Shown here: one piece after another, positions 30,604-40,101 of the stretch
Layout: every line of letters begins with the position of its first letter
Numbering within the stretch: position 1 is the stretch's first letter
Source of the DNA: Lichenicoccus sp964246745
Lineage (GTDB): Bacteria > Pseudomonadota > Alphaproteobacteria > Acetobacterales > Acetobacteraceae
Direction: 5' to 3'
Assembly: GCA_964246745.1 (NCBI GenBank)
Contig: CAXTRK010000001.1
Location: 62,001 to 126,000 of the forward strand
DNA length: 64,000 nt
Made by a program: the position numbers and the translations under genes
The notes under the pieces: model-generated
Told to the model about the DNA's origin: nothing
Seen by the model: only the letters and a program-made list of their open reading frames with translations
The model's database searches: none

Positions 30604-30650
30604 CTAGTGTCCCGGCAATTCGGCAACAAATTGCTGAATCGGGACACTAG
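30604..30650. repeat. palindromic element 2 (MITE-like), CTAG-flanked
   Basis: CTAGTGTCCCG (30604-30614) and CGGGACACTAG (30640-30650) are perfect 11-bp inverted ends. The interior ATTCGGCAA-CAAA-TTGCTGAAT continues the hairpin with one mismatch. TA at both ends within CTAG fits TA duplication on insertion, as made by IS630/mariner-type elements. Only 38 bp separate it from the tig start. Confidence 0.75.
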
Positions 30651-30688
30651 CCTCCCCTTGCGATTCGAACTCAGAGGATGCCTGGCAG

Positions 30689-32044
30689 ATGCAGGTCACC
30701 GAGACGCTCTCCGAAGGCCTCAAGCGCGGCTTCACCATCGTGGTGCCGAGTGCCGAGGTGGAGGGCAAGCGCACCGCCCGCCTGGTCGAGCTCGGCAAGC
30801 AGGTCAAGCTGCCCGGCTTCCGCCCGGGCAAGGTGCCGCTCTCGATCGTGCGCCAGCGCTATGGCACGGCGGTGACCGGCGAGGTGCTGGAGCAGACCGT
30901 GAACGACGCCACCCGCGACCTGCTCGAAGAGCGTGGCCTCCGCTCGGCGACGCAGCCGAAGGTCGGTCTGGTGCGCGGTCCGCTGGACCAGACGATGATA
31001 GGTGGTGGCGAGACCAGCGATCTGGAGTTCACTGTCGAACTTGAGCTGCTGCCCGACATCGCGATCCCGGACCTGAGCGCGCTGTCGCTCACACGTCTGA
31101 GCGCGGCGCCAGAGCCCGCGACCGTGGACCGCGCGCTCGCCAACATCGCCAGACGCCAGCGGAGCTTCGAGGCGATCGAGGAGGGCCGCGGGGCGGCCAG
31201 GGGCGAAGTGATCACCGTGGACTATGTGGGGAAGATCGACGGCGAGGCCTTCGAGGGCGGCACCGGGTCGGATGTCGATGTCGAGATCGGCGGGGACGGG
31301 TTCATTCCCGGTTTTTCCGAGCAGCTTGAAGGCCTGGCGTCTGGCGGGTCACGCACCATCACAGTGACCTTTCCCGACGACTACAAGGCCGCCGAGCTGG
31401 CCGGCAAGCCCGCCAGCTTCGAGGTGACCGCCAAGGCGCTGAAGCGTCCGATCGATCCCCCGTTGGACGACGCCCTTGCCGCCTCTCTCGGCTTCGAGGG
31501 ATTGGACGAGGTGCGCGGTCTGATCAGCCGGCAGGTGCAGCAGGAATATGACCAGCTCTCGCGCATGCGCATCAAGCGCGAGCTGCTCGATCAGTTGGCC
31601 GCCAGCACCGATTTCGCCGCCCCCGAGGGCATGGTCGAGCCGGAGTTCGCCGCCATCTGGCAGCGCGTCGAGGCCGATCAGAAGGAGGGCCGCGCCGACG
31701 AGGAGGATCAGGGCAAGGACGAGGCCACGCTGCGCGCCGACTACCGCCGCATTGCCGAGCGACGGGTCAAGCTCGGCCTGCTGCTCGCCGAGGTCGGCCG
31801 TGGCGCCGGCATTGCCGTGACAAAGGAGGAAATGGCCCGCGCGATGCGCCTGGAGGCCGGCCGCTATCCCGGCCAGGAGCAGATGGTGCTTGACTACTTC
31901 ACCAAGAACCCGCAGGCGGCCGAAGCGCTGCGCGGACCGATCTTCGAGGACAAGGTGGTCGACCACATCCTCGCTCAGGCCAAGGTCGAGGAGCGCACGG
32001 TCACCCCGGAGGAACTGGCCGAAGTGCCGCCGTCGGCCGCGTAA
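30689..32044 (+). CDS. tig: trigger factor, ribosome-bound chaperone and prolyl isomerase
   Basis: The 451-residue protein has the three trigger-factor parts. The N-terminal ribosome-binding domain has the docking motif FRPGKVPLSIVRQRYG, the expected GFRxGKxP loop. The FKBP-like isomerase domain covers about 160-250 (GEVITVDYVGKIDGEAFEGG). A long helical C-terminal cradle follows. It binds nascent chains at the exit tunnel. It is followed by clpP and clpX, the usual bacterial order. AGAGGA precedes ATG 30689. The start of its transcript may lie upstream of tRNA-Leu or inside the palindrome region. Confidence 0.96.
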   Translation: MQVTETLSEGLKRGFTIVVPSAEVEGKRTARLVELGKQVKLPGFRPGKVPLSIVRQRYGTAVTGEVLEQTVNDATRDLLEERGLRSATQPKVGLVRGPLDQTMIGGGETSDLEFTVELELLPDIAIPDLSALSLTRLSAAPEPATVDRALANIARRQRSFEAIEEGRGAARGEVITVDYVGKIDGEAFEGGTGSDVDVEIGGDGFIPGFSEQLEGLASGGSRTITVTFPDDYKAAELAGKPASFEVTAKALKRPIDPPLDDALAASLGFEGLDEVRGLISRQVQQEYDQLSRMRIKRELLDQLAASTDFAAPEGMVEPEFAAIWQRVEADQKEGRADEEDQGKDEATLRADYRRIAERRVKLGLLLAEVGRGAGIAVTKEEMARAMRLEAGRYPGQEQMVLDYFTKNPQAAEALRGPIFEDKVVDHILAQAKVEERTVTPEELAEVPPSAA

Positions 32045-32153
32045 GCGCGCCGGCAATGGCGGCTTGCTCTGAGGAAGGTCTTTCATCGTGCGGGTTTCGG
32101 ACTATCTTGATCCGGGCGGAGCCGGATCCGGGCTGGTCGCAGGAGTGAAACAG

Positions 32154-32801
32154 ATGAGGGATCGTGATCCCGTTGAGATTTACAACAATGCTCTGGTGCC
32201 GATGGTGGTCGAGCAGACCTCACGCGGCGAGCGGGCGTTCGACATCTTTTCGCGGCTGCTCCAGGACCGCATCATCTTTCTGACCGGGCCGGTCTATGAC
32301 GGGGTTTCGGCGCTGATCTGCGCGCAGTTGCTGCATCTGGAGAGCGTCAACCCGAGCAAGGACATCTCGTTCTACATCAACAGCCCGGGCGGCGTGGTGT
32401 CCGCAGGCCTCGCGATCTATGACACGATGCAGTATATCCGCAGCCCGGTGAACACGGTTTGCATCGGCCAGGCCGCCTCGATGGGCTCGCTGCTGCTGGC
32501 GGCGGGGGCAAAGGGCAAGCGTCTGGCGCTGCCGAACGCGCGGGTGATGGTCCACCAGCCTTCCGGCGGCGCCCAGGGGCAGGCCAGCGACATCGAGATC
32601 CAGGCCAAGGAGATCCTCTACCTGCGCGGCCGCTTGAACGAGATCTACAAGGAGCACACCGGCCAGACGCTGGAGGCGATCGAGCAGAAGCTGGAGCGCG
32701 ACACCTACCTGTCGGCGACCGAGGCACAGGCGTTCGGCATCGTCGACGAGGTGTTGCAGAACCGGCCGTCTCCCGCCGCCGAGGATGCCGCCAAGAGCTG
32801 A
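32154..32801 (+). CDS. clpP: ATP-dependent Clp protease proteolytic subunit
   Basis: This 215-residue serine peptidase has the catalytic triad visible as Ser109 (GQAASMGSLLL), His134 (MVHQPSGG) and Asp183 (ERDTYLSA). The INSPGG loop is also present. It forms the 14-mer chamber used by ClpX and ClpA. The frame is open from GTG 32088, but ATG 32154 is preferred: AGGAG lies 8 nt before it and the length then equals the family norm. clpX follows 103 bp downstream. Confidence 0.96.
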   Translation: MRDRDPVEIYNNALVPMVVEQTSRGERAFDIFSRLLQDRIIFLTGPVYDGVSALICAQLLHLESVNPSKDISFYINSPGGVVSAGLAIYDTMQYIRSPVNTVCIGQAASMGSLLLAAGAKGKRLALPNARVMVHQPSGGAQGQASDIEIQAKEILYLRGRLNEIYKEHTGQTLEAIEQKLERDTYLSATEAQAFGIVDEVLQNRPSPAAEDAAKS

Positions 32802-32904
32802 GGGTCCCCCTCTCACACGCCACTTGCTGCGGCTTGAGCGGGAGGTTTAGTGTCAAACGCTTGATCCTGGGTCGCTCTTGGAAGCGGGCGGGAAAGGAGA
32901 GGCG

Positions 32905-34161
<1,257 letters not shown>

Positions 34162-34181
34162 GCACACGCGTTCGACGACTT

Positions 34182-34210
34182 CTTGCCGCGCCAGGGGCGG
34201 ATTACGATAT
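34182..34210 (+). promoter_or_regulatory. possible heat-shock (RpoH-type) promoter of lon
   Basis: CTTGCC (34182-34187) and CGATAT (34205-34210) are spaced by 17 bp, about 100 bp before lon. This resembles the alphaproteobacterial RpoH pattern CTTG-N17/18-CNATNT. Lon is commonly heat-induced. The call is a motif match only. Confidence 0.35.
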
Positions 34211-34305
34211 CATCACCATAGACAAGCCGCGGCGACGCCGCGCAGGGGATCGGGCGCGCCACGTTTGGGCGTCCATCTTCGACTGTCCACCAGGAGGTCA
34301 ATACG

Positions 34306-36798
34306 ATGACGGAGCACAAGAAGCCTGCCAAGGCTGAGAAGAGCCAGGCCGCCTCGGGCGGCGAGGACGCAGGAAAGGAGGCGCGCGCGCGCGGAGCGGC
34401 TGCCTCCGAAGAGACACTCGCGGTGCTGCCGCTGCGCGACATCGTGGTATTCCCTCACATGATCGTGCCGCTGTTTGTCGGGCGCGAGAAGTCGGTCCGC
34501 GCGCTTGAGGCGGTGACCAAGGACGACAAGCAGATTCTGCTGGTCGCGCAGAAGAACGCCTCTCAGGACGATCCGGGGGCCGACGACATCTATCGCTGCG
34601 GCACGGTGTCCACCATCCTGCAGTTGCTCAAGCTGCCGGACGGCACCGTCAAGGTGCTGGTCGAAGGCAGCAGGCGCGCCCGTATCCGCGAGTTCAAGGA
34701 GACGGAGACGCATTTCGAGGCGACCATCGACGAGATGGCCGAGCCGGCGCCGGAAGCCTCGGCGAGCGGCGAAATCGAGGCGCTCAGCCGCACCGTGGTC
34801 GGGCAGTTCGAGCAATATATCAAGCTGAACAAGAAGATCGCGCCAGAGGTGCTGGTCTCGCTCAATCAGATCGAGGAGCCGTCGAAGCTCGCCGACACCA
34901 TCGCCAGCCACCTAAACCTCAAAATCTCCGAAAAGCAGGAGCTGCTGGAGATCGCCCGGATCGGCGAGCGTCTGGAGCGGGTGTTCGCCCATATGGAGGC
35001 GGAAATCGGCGTGCTGCAGGTCGAGAAGCGCATACGCAACCGCGTCAAGCGGCAGATGGAGAAGACCCAGCGCGAGTACTACCTGAACGAGCAGTTGAAG
35101 GCGATCCAGAAGGAGCTGGGCGAGGGCGAGGACGGCAAGGACGAGACCTCCGAACTCGAGGACCGCATCAAGAAGACCAGGCTCTCGAAAGAGGCGCATG
35201 AAAAGGCGATGAGCGAGCTGAAGAAGCTGCGCGGCATGAGCCCGATGTCGGCCGAGAGCACGGTGGTTCGCAACTATCTCGACTGGATGCTGTCGATCCC
35301 GTGGAAGAAGCGCTCGAAGATACGCCACGATATCGGCGAGGCGGAGCGCGTGCTCGATGTCGACCATTATGCTCTGGAGAAAGTCAAGGAGCGTATCCTT
35401 GAATATCTCGCCGTGCAGTCGCGCGCCAACAAGCTGAAAGGTCCGATCCTGTGCCTGGTCGGGCCGCCTGGAGTCGGCAAGACCTCGCTCGGCAAGTCGA
35501 TCGCGAAAGCCACGGGACGCAACTTCGTGCGCATGTCGCTCGGCGGCGTGCGCGACGAGGCGGAGATACGTGGCCACAGGCGCACCTATATCGGCTCGAT
35601 GCCCGGCAAGATCGTGCAAGGCATGAAGAAGGCGAAGAGCTCCAACCCGCTGTTCCTGCTCGATGAGATCGACAAGCTGGGAGCCGATTGGCGCGGCGAT
35701 CCGTCGGCCGCCTTGCTGGAAGTGCTTGACCCGGAGCAGAACGCCACGTTCGCCGACCACTATCTGGAAGTCGATTACGATCTGTCCGACGTGATGTTCG
35801 TCACCACGGCGAACAGCCTGCATATGCCGCAGCCGTTGCTGGACCGTATGGAGATCATCCGCCTCGCCGGCTACACCGAGGACGAGAAGATCGAAATCGC
35901 ACGTCGCCACCTCATCTTCAAGCAGACCGACGCGCATAGCCTGAAGCCCGAGGAGTGGTCGATCAGTGACGACGCGCTGCGTGAGCTGGTGCGGACGTAC
36001 ACGCGCGAAGCGGGCGTGCGCAACCTGGAGCGCGAGATCGCCAACCTGGCACGCAAGGCAGTGAAGGAGATCGTCACCGGCAAGACCAAGAAGGTGGCGA
36101 TCACGCGGAAGAACCTCGAGAAGTACGCGGGGGTGAAGCGCTTCCGCTACGGCGAGGCGGAGTCCGAGGACATGGTCGGCGTGGTCACCGGCCTTGCCTG
36201 GACCGAGGTTGGCGGCGAGATCCTGACCATCGAGAGCGTGATGGTGCCCGGCAAGGGGGTGGTTAAAAGCACCGGCAAACTGGGCGACGTGATGCAGGAG
36301 AGCGTGTCCGCGGCGCTCAGCTATGTGCGCAGCCGCTCGATCAGTTTCGGCATCAAGCCGAACATGTTGGAGAAGCGCGACATTCACGTGCACGTGCCGG
36401 AGGGTGCGACGCCAAAGGACGGGCCGTCCGCGGGTATCGCCATGGCGACCTCGCTGATCAGCATCATGACCGGCATCGCCATTCGCCGGGACATCGCGAT
36501 GACCGGCGAGATCACGCTTCGTGGCCGCGTGCTGCCGATCGGCGGCCTCAAGGAAAAGCTGCTCGCGGCGATGCGTGCCGGCATCACCACCGTGTTCTTT
36601 CCCAAGGATAACGAGAAGGACCTGGCTGAGATCCCGGAGAGCGTGCGCAAGCACCTCAAGCTTATCGCGGTGGCGAGCGTCGATGAGGTGATCGCTCAGG
36701 CGCTGGTTCGCCAGCCCGAGGCGATTGAATGGGAAGAGCCGGCCGATCCGGTCGCCGCGGTCGCCGGCTTGGCGGAAGGCCCATCCTTGCCGCACTAG
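34306..36798 (+). CDS. lon: ATP-dependent protease Lon
   Basis: This 830-residue LonA protease has a substrate-binding LON domain (LAVLPLRDIVVFPHMIVPLF), a coiled-coil linker (about 240-330), the AAA+ module with Walker A GPPGVGKT (386-393), and the peptidase domain. Its catalytic dyad is Ser708 (KDGPSAGIAM) and Lys751 (GGLKEK). It degrades misfolded and regulatory proteins. A charged N-terminal extension of about 35 residues precedes the LON domain. AGGAGG lies about 8 nt before ATG 34306. Confidence 0.97.
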   Translation: MTEHKKPAKAEKSQAASGGEDAGKEARARGAAASEETLAVLPLRDIVVFPHMIVPLFVGREKSVRALEAVTKDDKQILLVAQKNASQDDPGADDIYRCGTVSTILQLLKLPDGTVKVLVEGSRRARIREFKETETHFEATIDEMAEPAPEASASGEIEALSRTVVGQFEQYIKLNKKIAPEVLVSLNQIEEPSKLADTIASHLNLKISEKQELLEIARIGERLERVFAHMEAEIGVLQVEKRIRNRVKRQMEKTQREYYLNEQLKAIQKELGEGEDGKDETSELEDRIKKTRLSKEAHEKAMSELKKLRGMSPMSAESTVVRNYLDWMLSIPWKKRSKIRHDIGEAERVLDVDHYALEKVKERILEYLAVQSRANKLKGPILCLVGPPGVGKTSLGKSIAKATGRNFVRMSLGGVRDEAEIRGHRRTYIGSMPGKIVQGMKKAKSSNPLFLLDEIDKLGADWRGDPSAALLEVLDPEQNATFADHYLEVDYDLSDVMFVTTANSLHMPQPLLDRMEIIRLAGYTEDEKIEIARRHLIFKQTDAHSLKPEEWSISDDALRELVRTYTREAGVRNLEREIANLARKAVKEIVTGKTKKVAITRKNLEKYAGVKRFRYGEAESEDMVGVVTGLAWTEVGGEILTIESVMVPGKGVVKSTGKLGDVMQESVSAALSYVRSRSISFGIKPNMLEKRDIHVHVPEGATPKDGPSAGIAMATSLISIMTGIAIRRDIAMTGEITLRGRVLPIGGLKEKLLAAMRAGITTVFFPKDNEKDLAEIPESVRKHLKLIAVASVDEVIAQALVRQPEAIEWEEPADPVAAVAGLAEGPSLPH

Positions 36799-36816
36799 CC
36801 ATACAAGGAGGCAGGC

Positions 36817-37656
36817 ATGCCGGCGGCAGCGAGAGAGTCACTGACGGGCGCCGTCCGAGACATCGACGACGATCTGGCCGTGCTCCAACGCGACGGCATC
36901 GTCGGCCGACCCGGCGCGCTCGCGCGCAGCACGGTCGAGCGGCTTCATGACGACATGATGACGGCGTTCTGGGAGGCGATCCGCCGTCCAGGCGGCGTGG
37001 TCGGACGCGGCCCACGGCGGTGGTATGTCGAACTCCGTCCGCAAGACCTGTCCGACTTCGTGGCGCTGGCGACGCATCCGTGGATCACGGCGATGTCCGA
37101 GCGTGTGCTTGGGCCGGATTGGCAGATCGTGGAGGTCGGCTTCGACACGCCATTCCAGGGCGCCAAGGACCAGCCCTGGCACCGCGACTTCCCAGCACCT
37201 CACGAGAGCACCCAGGATCGGCGGATGACCTCGCTTGCCTTCAACATCACCGGCGTCGATGTGACTCAGGACATGGGGCCGTTCGAGATAGCCCCTGGCA
37301 CGCACTGGGACGACGGTGGGGATTGGCACCACGGCATGTTCCCGCACAGGGATCTCTGGGGACGGTTCGCCGCGCGGGCGGTCCGGAAGTTTCCGCGAAT
37401 GGGAGACATCTCGTGCCGCTCCGCGCTGACCGTGCATCGCGGCACGACGCACCCGTCGCCGATTGCCCGACCGGTTCTCGTGCTCGGCGTCGACGCTCCG
37501 GGCGCCGGCCATGCCGCTCTGCACGACCTGATGGTGACACGCGCGTTCCACGAGGCGATGCCTCCAGAGCTGCGCGCGCATCTCGCCTGCCGCGTGGTCG
37601 AGGAACTGGTTCCGGTGACCCAGAAGCATGACATTGAAGGCCTGGTGATGGGCTGA
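36817..37656 (+). CDS. phytanoyl-CoA dioxygenase (PhyH)-like protein
   Basis: The 279-residue protein resembles the PhyH family of Fe(II)/2-oxoglutarate dioxygenases. The HxD iron motif is in QPWHRDFPAP. A GPFEIAPGTHW strand follows, and the distal His lies in SALTVHRGTTHPSP, where an Arg further on could bind 2-oxoglutarate. The substrate is unknown. It lies 18 bp after lon with its own strong AAGGAGG, so it may be read with lon. In related genomes hup usually follows lon directly, so this gene looks inserted into a conserved neighbourhood. Confidence 0.8.
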   Translation: MPAAARESLTGAVRDIDDDLAVLQRDGIVGRPGALARSTVERLHDDMMTAFWEAIRRPGGVVGRGPRRWYVELRPQDLSDFVALATHPWITAMSERVLGPDWQIVEVGFDTPFQGAKDQPWHRDFPAPHESTQDRRMTSLAFNITGVDVTQDMGPFEIAPGTHWDDGGDWHHGMFPHRDLWGRFAARAVRKFPRMGDISCRSALTVHRGTTHPSPIARPVLVLGVDAPGAGHAALHDLMVTRAFHEAMPPELRAHLACRVVEELVPVTQKHDIEGLVMG

Positions 37657-37688
37657 TGCTGCCGATCATGAGGAGAGAAGATGCTTCG

Positions 37689-37718
37689 TTGACGGGGTAG
37701 AACGTCCGCTCCTAGTCT
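37689..37718 (+). promoter_or_regulatory. possible sigma-70 promoter of hup
   Basis: TTGACG (37689-37694) and TAGTCT (37713-37718) are spaced by 18 bp, about 105 bp upstream of hup. The -35 is close to consensus and the -10 is weaker. Confidence 0.35.
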
Positions 37719-37723
37719 CGGCG

Positions 37724-37758
37724 GCCTCGCCAGGTTTAGGCCCAGACTCAGGCGAGGC
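37724..37758. promoter_or_regulatory. inverted repeat in the hup leader
   Basis: GCCTCGCC (37724-37731) and GGCGAGGC (37751-37758) form a perfect 8-bp inverted repeat with a 19-nt spacer. It lies just downstream of the proposed promoter. It may be a leader hairpin or a terminator of lon-phyH read-through; it lacks a U tract. Confidence 0.35.
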
Positions 37759-37823
37759 GGCAATTCTGGCAGACGGCGCGGACGCACCAGGTCCGTGCCA
37801 TGCCCAAGATCGAAAGGCGTATC

Positions 37824-38108
37824 ATGGAGAAACCGCTCAACAAGCAGGAGCTCGTCTCCGCGGTAGCCATCGAGGCGGACCTGCCGGCGGCCAAGGCGGG
37901 AAAAGTGGTCGATGCCGTGTTCGCCTCCATCGAAAACGCACTCAGGAACAAGCAGGAGGTCAGGCTGGTCGGCTTCGGCACGTTCGTGACCGCGCACCGG
38001 AAGGCAGCCAAGGGCCGCAATCCGCGCACCGGCGAGCAGATGGACCTGCCGGCTTCGACGTCAGTACGATTCAAGCCGGGCAAGACGCTGCGGGATGCGG
38101 TAAACTAA
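37824..38108 (+). CDS. hup: DNA-binding protein HU
   Basis: This 94-residue histone-like protein begins with NKQELVSAVA. The HU/IHF signature is FGTFVTAHRKAAKGRNPRTGE, including the beta-arm NPRTG and the proline that intercalates DNA. The C-terminus reads VRFKPGKTLRDAVN. It bends and compacts DNA. ATG 37824 is chosen because AAAGG lies 7 nt upstream and the length matches HU; an in-frame ATG at 37800 would add 8 residues. The tRNA-Val gene starts 12 bp after the stop. Confidence 0.96.
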   Translation: MEKPLNKQELVSAVAIEADLPAAKAGKVVDAVFASIENALRNKQEVRLVGFGTFVTAHRKAAKGRNPRTGEQMDLPASTSVRFKPGKTLRDAVN

Positions 38109-38120
38109 TCCGCCGGGATC

Positions 38121-38195
38121 GGGCGGTTAGCTCAGCGGTAGAGCGTCTCGTTTACACCGAGAGGGTCGGCGGTTCGAAACCGTCACCGCCCACCA
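38121..38195 (+). tRNA. tRNA-Val, anticodon UAC
   Basis: GGGCGGT (38121-38127) pairs with ACCGCCC (38185-38191). The anticodon stem TCTCG/CGAGA encloses TTTACAC (anticodon TAC). The T-arm is GGTTCGAAACC. Discriminator A and CCA (38193-38195) are encoded. Confidence 0.96.
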
Positions 38196-38282
38196 AGCAT
38201 GGGCCCACCAAGCATGAGCCTACCGAGAGCGCTTGGGTTGACGACGGCTTGGGCGGCCTTTACACCGCCGGTCACGCCAGTT

Positions 38283-38359
<77 letters not shown>

Positions 38360-38396
38360 CCACCACATTCGTGATCACCCGAGCACCCAAAAGGCA

Positions 38397-38422
38397 CCGT
38401 CCAGACGATTGCCGCTGGACGG
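38397..38422 (+). terminator. hairpin after the tRNA-Asp gene
   Basis: CCGTCCAG (38397-38404) and CTGGACGG (38415-38422) form an 8-bp stem with a 10-nt loop, 38 bp after tRNA-Asp and about 100 bp before nuoA. There is no strong U tract. It may terminate or process the tRNA transcript. Confidence 0.4.
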
Positions 38423-38524
38423 CGGTTTGCAGGGCACTATCTCTGGCAACACGAGGCTGGTGTGCGATCTCACCTGCCTTTGGACGTCGCGACCTAGGTG
38501 CGCGACGCAGGAAGGTGAACGCGT

Positions 38525-38890
38525 ATGCATACCGTGCTCTCGACCTATTTTCCGGTGCTGGTGTTCGCGGTGATTGCGTTCGGCATTGCCGGCGCCATGT
38601 TGGGAGCGTCGCTGCTTGCCGGTTGGCAGAAGCCCTATGCCGAGAAGCTGAGCGCCTATGAGTGCGGCTTTGACGCATTCGACGATGCGCGCCGACGGTT
38701 CGATGTCCGGTTCTACCTGGTGGCAATCCTGTTCATCATCTTCGATCTCGAGGTCGCCTTCCTGTTTCCGTGGGCGGTGAGTCTCTCCTCCATCGGGGTG
38801 TTCGGATTCCTGTCGATGCTTGGCTTCCTCGCCGTGCTCACGGTGGGTTTCATCTATGAGTGGCGCAAGGGCGCGCTGGATTGGGAATGA
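38525..38890 (+). CDS. nuoA: NADH-quinone oxidoreductase subunit A
   Basis: This 121-residue membrane subunit of complex I has three helices. The typical loop KLSAYECGFDAFDDARRRFDVRFYLVAILFIIFDLE carries the conserved Cys and acidic residues near the quinone-site entrance. It is the first gene of the nuo operon. GAAGG lies about 9 nt before ATG 38525, and nuoB begins 7 bp after its stop. Confidence 0.97.
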   Translation: MHTVLSTYFPVLVFAVIAFGIAGAMLGASLLAGWQKPYAEKLSAYECGFDAFDDARRRFDVRFYLVAILFIIFDLEVAFLFPWAVSLSSIGVFGFLSMLGFLAVLTVGFIYEWRKGALDWE

Positions 38891-38897
38891 GTTGTCG

Positions 38898-39458
38898 ATG
38901 ACCAACGATATCTCGACTGAGCTGACCTGGAATCGCGAGACGCTGCCGCCGGGGCCGGAACAGGACGCGGTGATCAAGGGTATCACCGGTCAGATCACCG
39001 ACAAGGGCTTTGTCGTCGCCAACATCGACAAGCTGGTGAACTGGGGCCGGACCGGCAGCCTATGGCCGCTCTCCTTCGGTCTGGCGTGCTGCGCCGTCGA
39101 AATGATCCACGCCTTCATGCCGCGCTACGATCTTGACCGTTTCGGCATCATCCCGCGCGGCTCGCCGCGTCAGGCTGACGTGATGATCGTCTCCGGCACG
39201 CTCACTAATAAGATGGCGCCGGCGATGCGTCGGGTTTACGACCAGATGGCGGAGCCGCGCTGGGTGATTTCGATGGGCTCCTGCGCAAATGGCGGCGGCT
39301 ACTATCATTACAGCTACTCCGTCGTGCGCGGCTGCGACCGTATCGTCCCGGTCGATATCTATGTGCCGGGTTGCCCGCCGACCGCCGAGGCGCTGGTCTA
39401 TGGCATCTTGCAATTGCAGAAGAAAATCCGCCGCACCGGGACGATCCTGCGTGGCTGA
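38898..39458 (+). CDS. nuoB: NADH-quinone oxidoreductase subunit B
   Basis: This 186-residue peripheral-arm subunit carries the terminal cluster N2. The cluster cysteines are seen in GLACCAVEM, SMGSCANGGGYY and YVPGCPPTAEAL. It passes electrons to quinone at the interface with NuoD. Length is normal and ATG 38898 is the only good start. Its end overlaps nuoC. Confidence 0.97.
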   Translation: MTNDISTELTWNRETLPPGPEQDAVIKGITGQITDKGFVVANIDKLVNWGRTGSLWPLSFGLACCAVEMIHAFMPRYDLDRFGIIPRGSPRQADVMIVSGTLTNKMAPAMRRVYDQMAEPRWVISMGSCANGGGYYHYSYSVVRGCDRIVPVDIYVPGCPPTAEALVYGILQLQKKIRRTGTILRG

Positions 39459-40101
39459 CGCGATGAGGCGCGACGCGCGGCTGGGCGCGCTTGCGGTCCG
39501 CCTGGCGACCACCGTCGCGGGGGTGGCGTCCGCTTCGGTCGAGAAGGGCGAGTTGGTGCTGCGCACGGATCGCGCTGGCCTGCTCGCACTGATGACGTTG
39601 CTGCGCGATGATCCCGCTCTGGCCTGCGAGCAGATGATGGATTTGTGCGGGGTGGACTTCCCAGAGCGCGAGGAGCGCTTCGATGTCGTCTATAACCTGC
39701 TTTCGGTGAGCCGAAACCAGCGGGTGCGTGTCATCGTCACCACCGACGAGGTACGGGCGGTCCCCTCGGTGCACCGGATTTGGCCTTCGGCCACCTGGTG
39801 GGAGCGTGAATGCTATGACCTGTTCGGCGTGGTGTTCGAGGGCCAGCCGGATCTGCGCCGCATCCTGATGGATTACGGCTTTGACGGGCATCCGCTGCGC
39901 AAGGATTTCCCGCTTACCGGTTACGTCGAGGTGCGCTACGACGTGGACCGCCGTCAGGTGGTCTATGAACCGGTCAAGCTGACGCAGGATTTCCGCAATT
40001 TCGACTTCGAATCACCGTGGGAGGGCGTGTTGACCCTGCCCGGCGACGAGAAGGCGCATGAGAACCGCCAAGGGCCGCTTCCTGGGGGATATGGCGGATG
40101 A
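39451..40101 (+). CDS. nuoC: NADH-quinone oxidoreductase subunit C
   Basis: The 30-kDa complex I subunit of about 216 residues has the family signature ERECYDLFGVVFEGQPDLRR followed by DYGFDGHPLRKDFPLTG. GTG 39451 overlaps the end of nuoB by 8 bp; ATG 39463 is an in-frame alternative. It is separate from NuoD, as usual in Alphaproteobacteria. Confidence 0.95.
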   Translation: MADAMRRDARLGALAVRLATTVAGVASASVEKGELVLRTDRAGLLALMTLLRDDPALACEQMMDLCGVDFPEREERFDVVYNLLSVSRNQRVRVIVTTDEVRAVPSVHRIWPSATWWERECYDLFGVVFEGQPDLRRILMDYGFDGHPLRKDFPLTGYVEVRYDVDRRQVVYEPVKLTQDFRNFDFESPWEGVLTLPGDEKAHENRQGPLPGGYGG

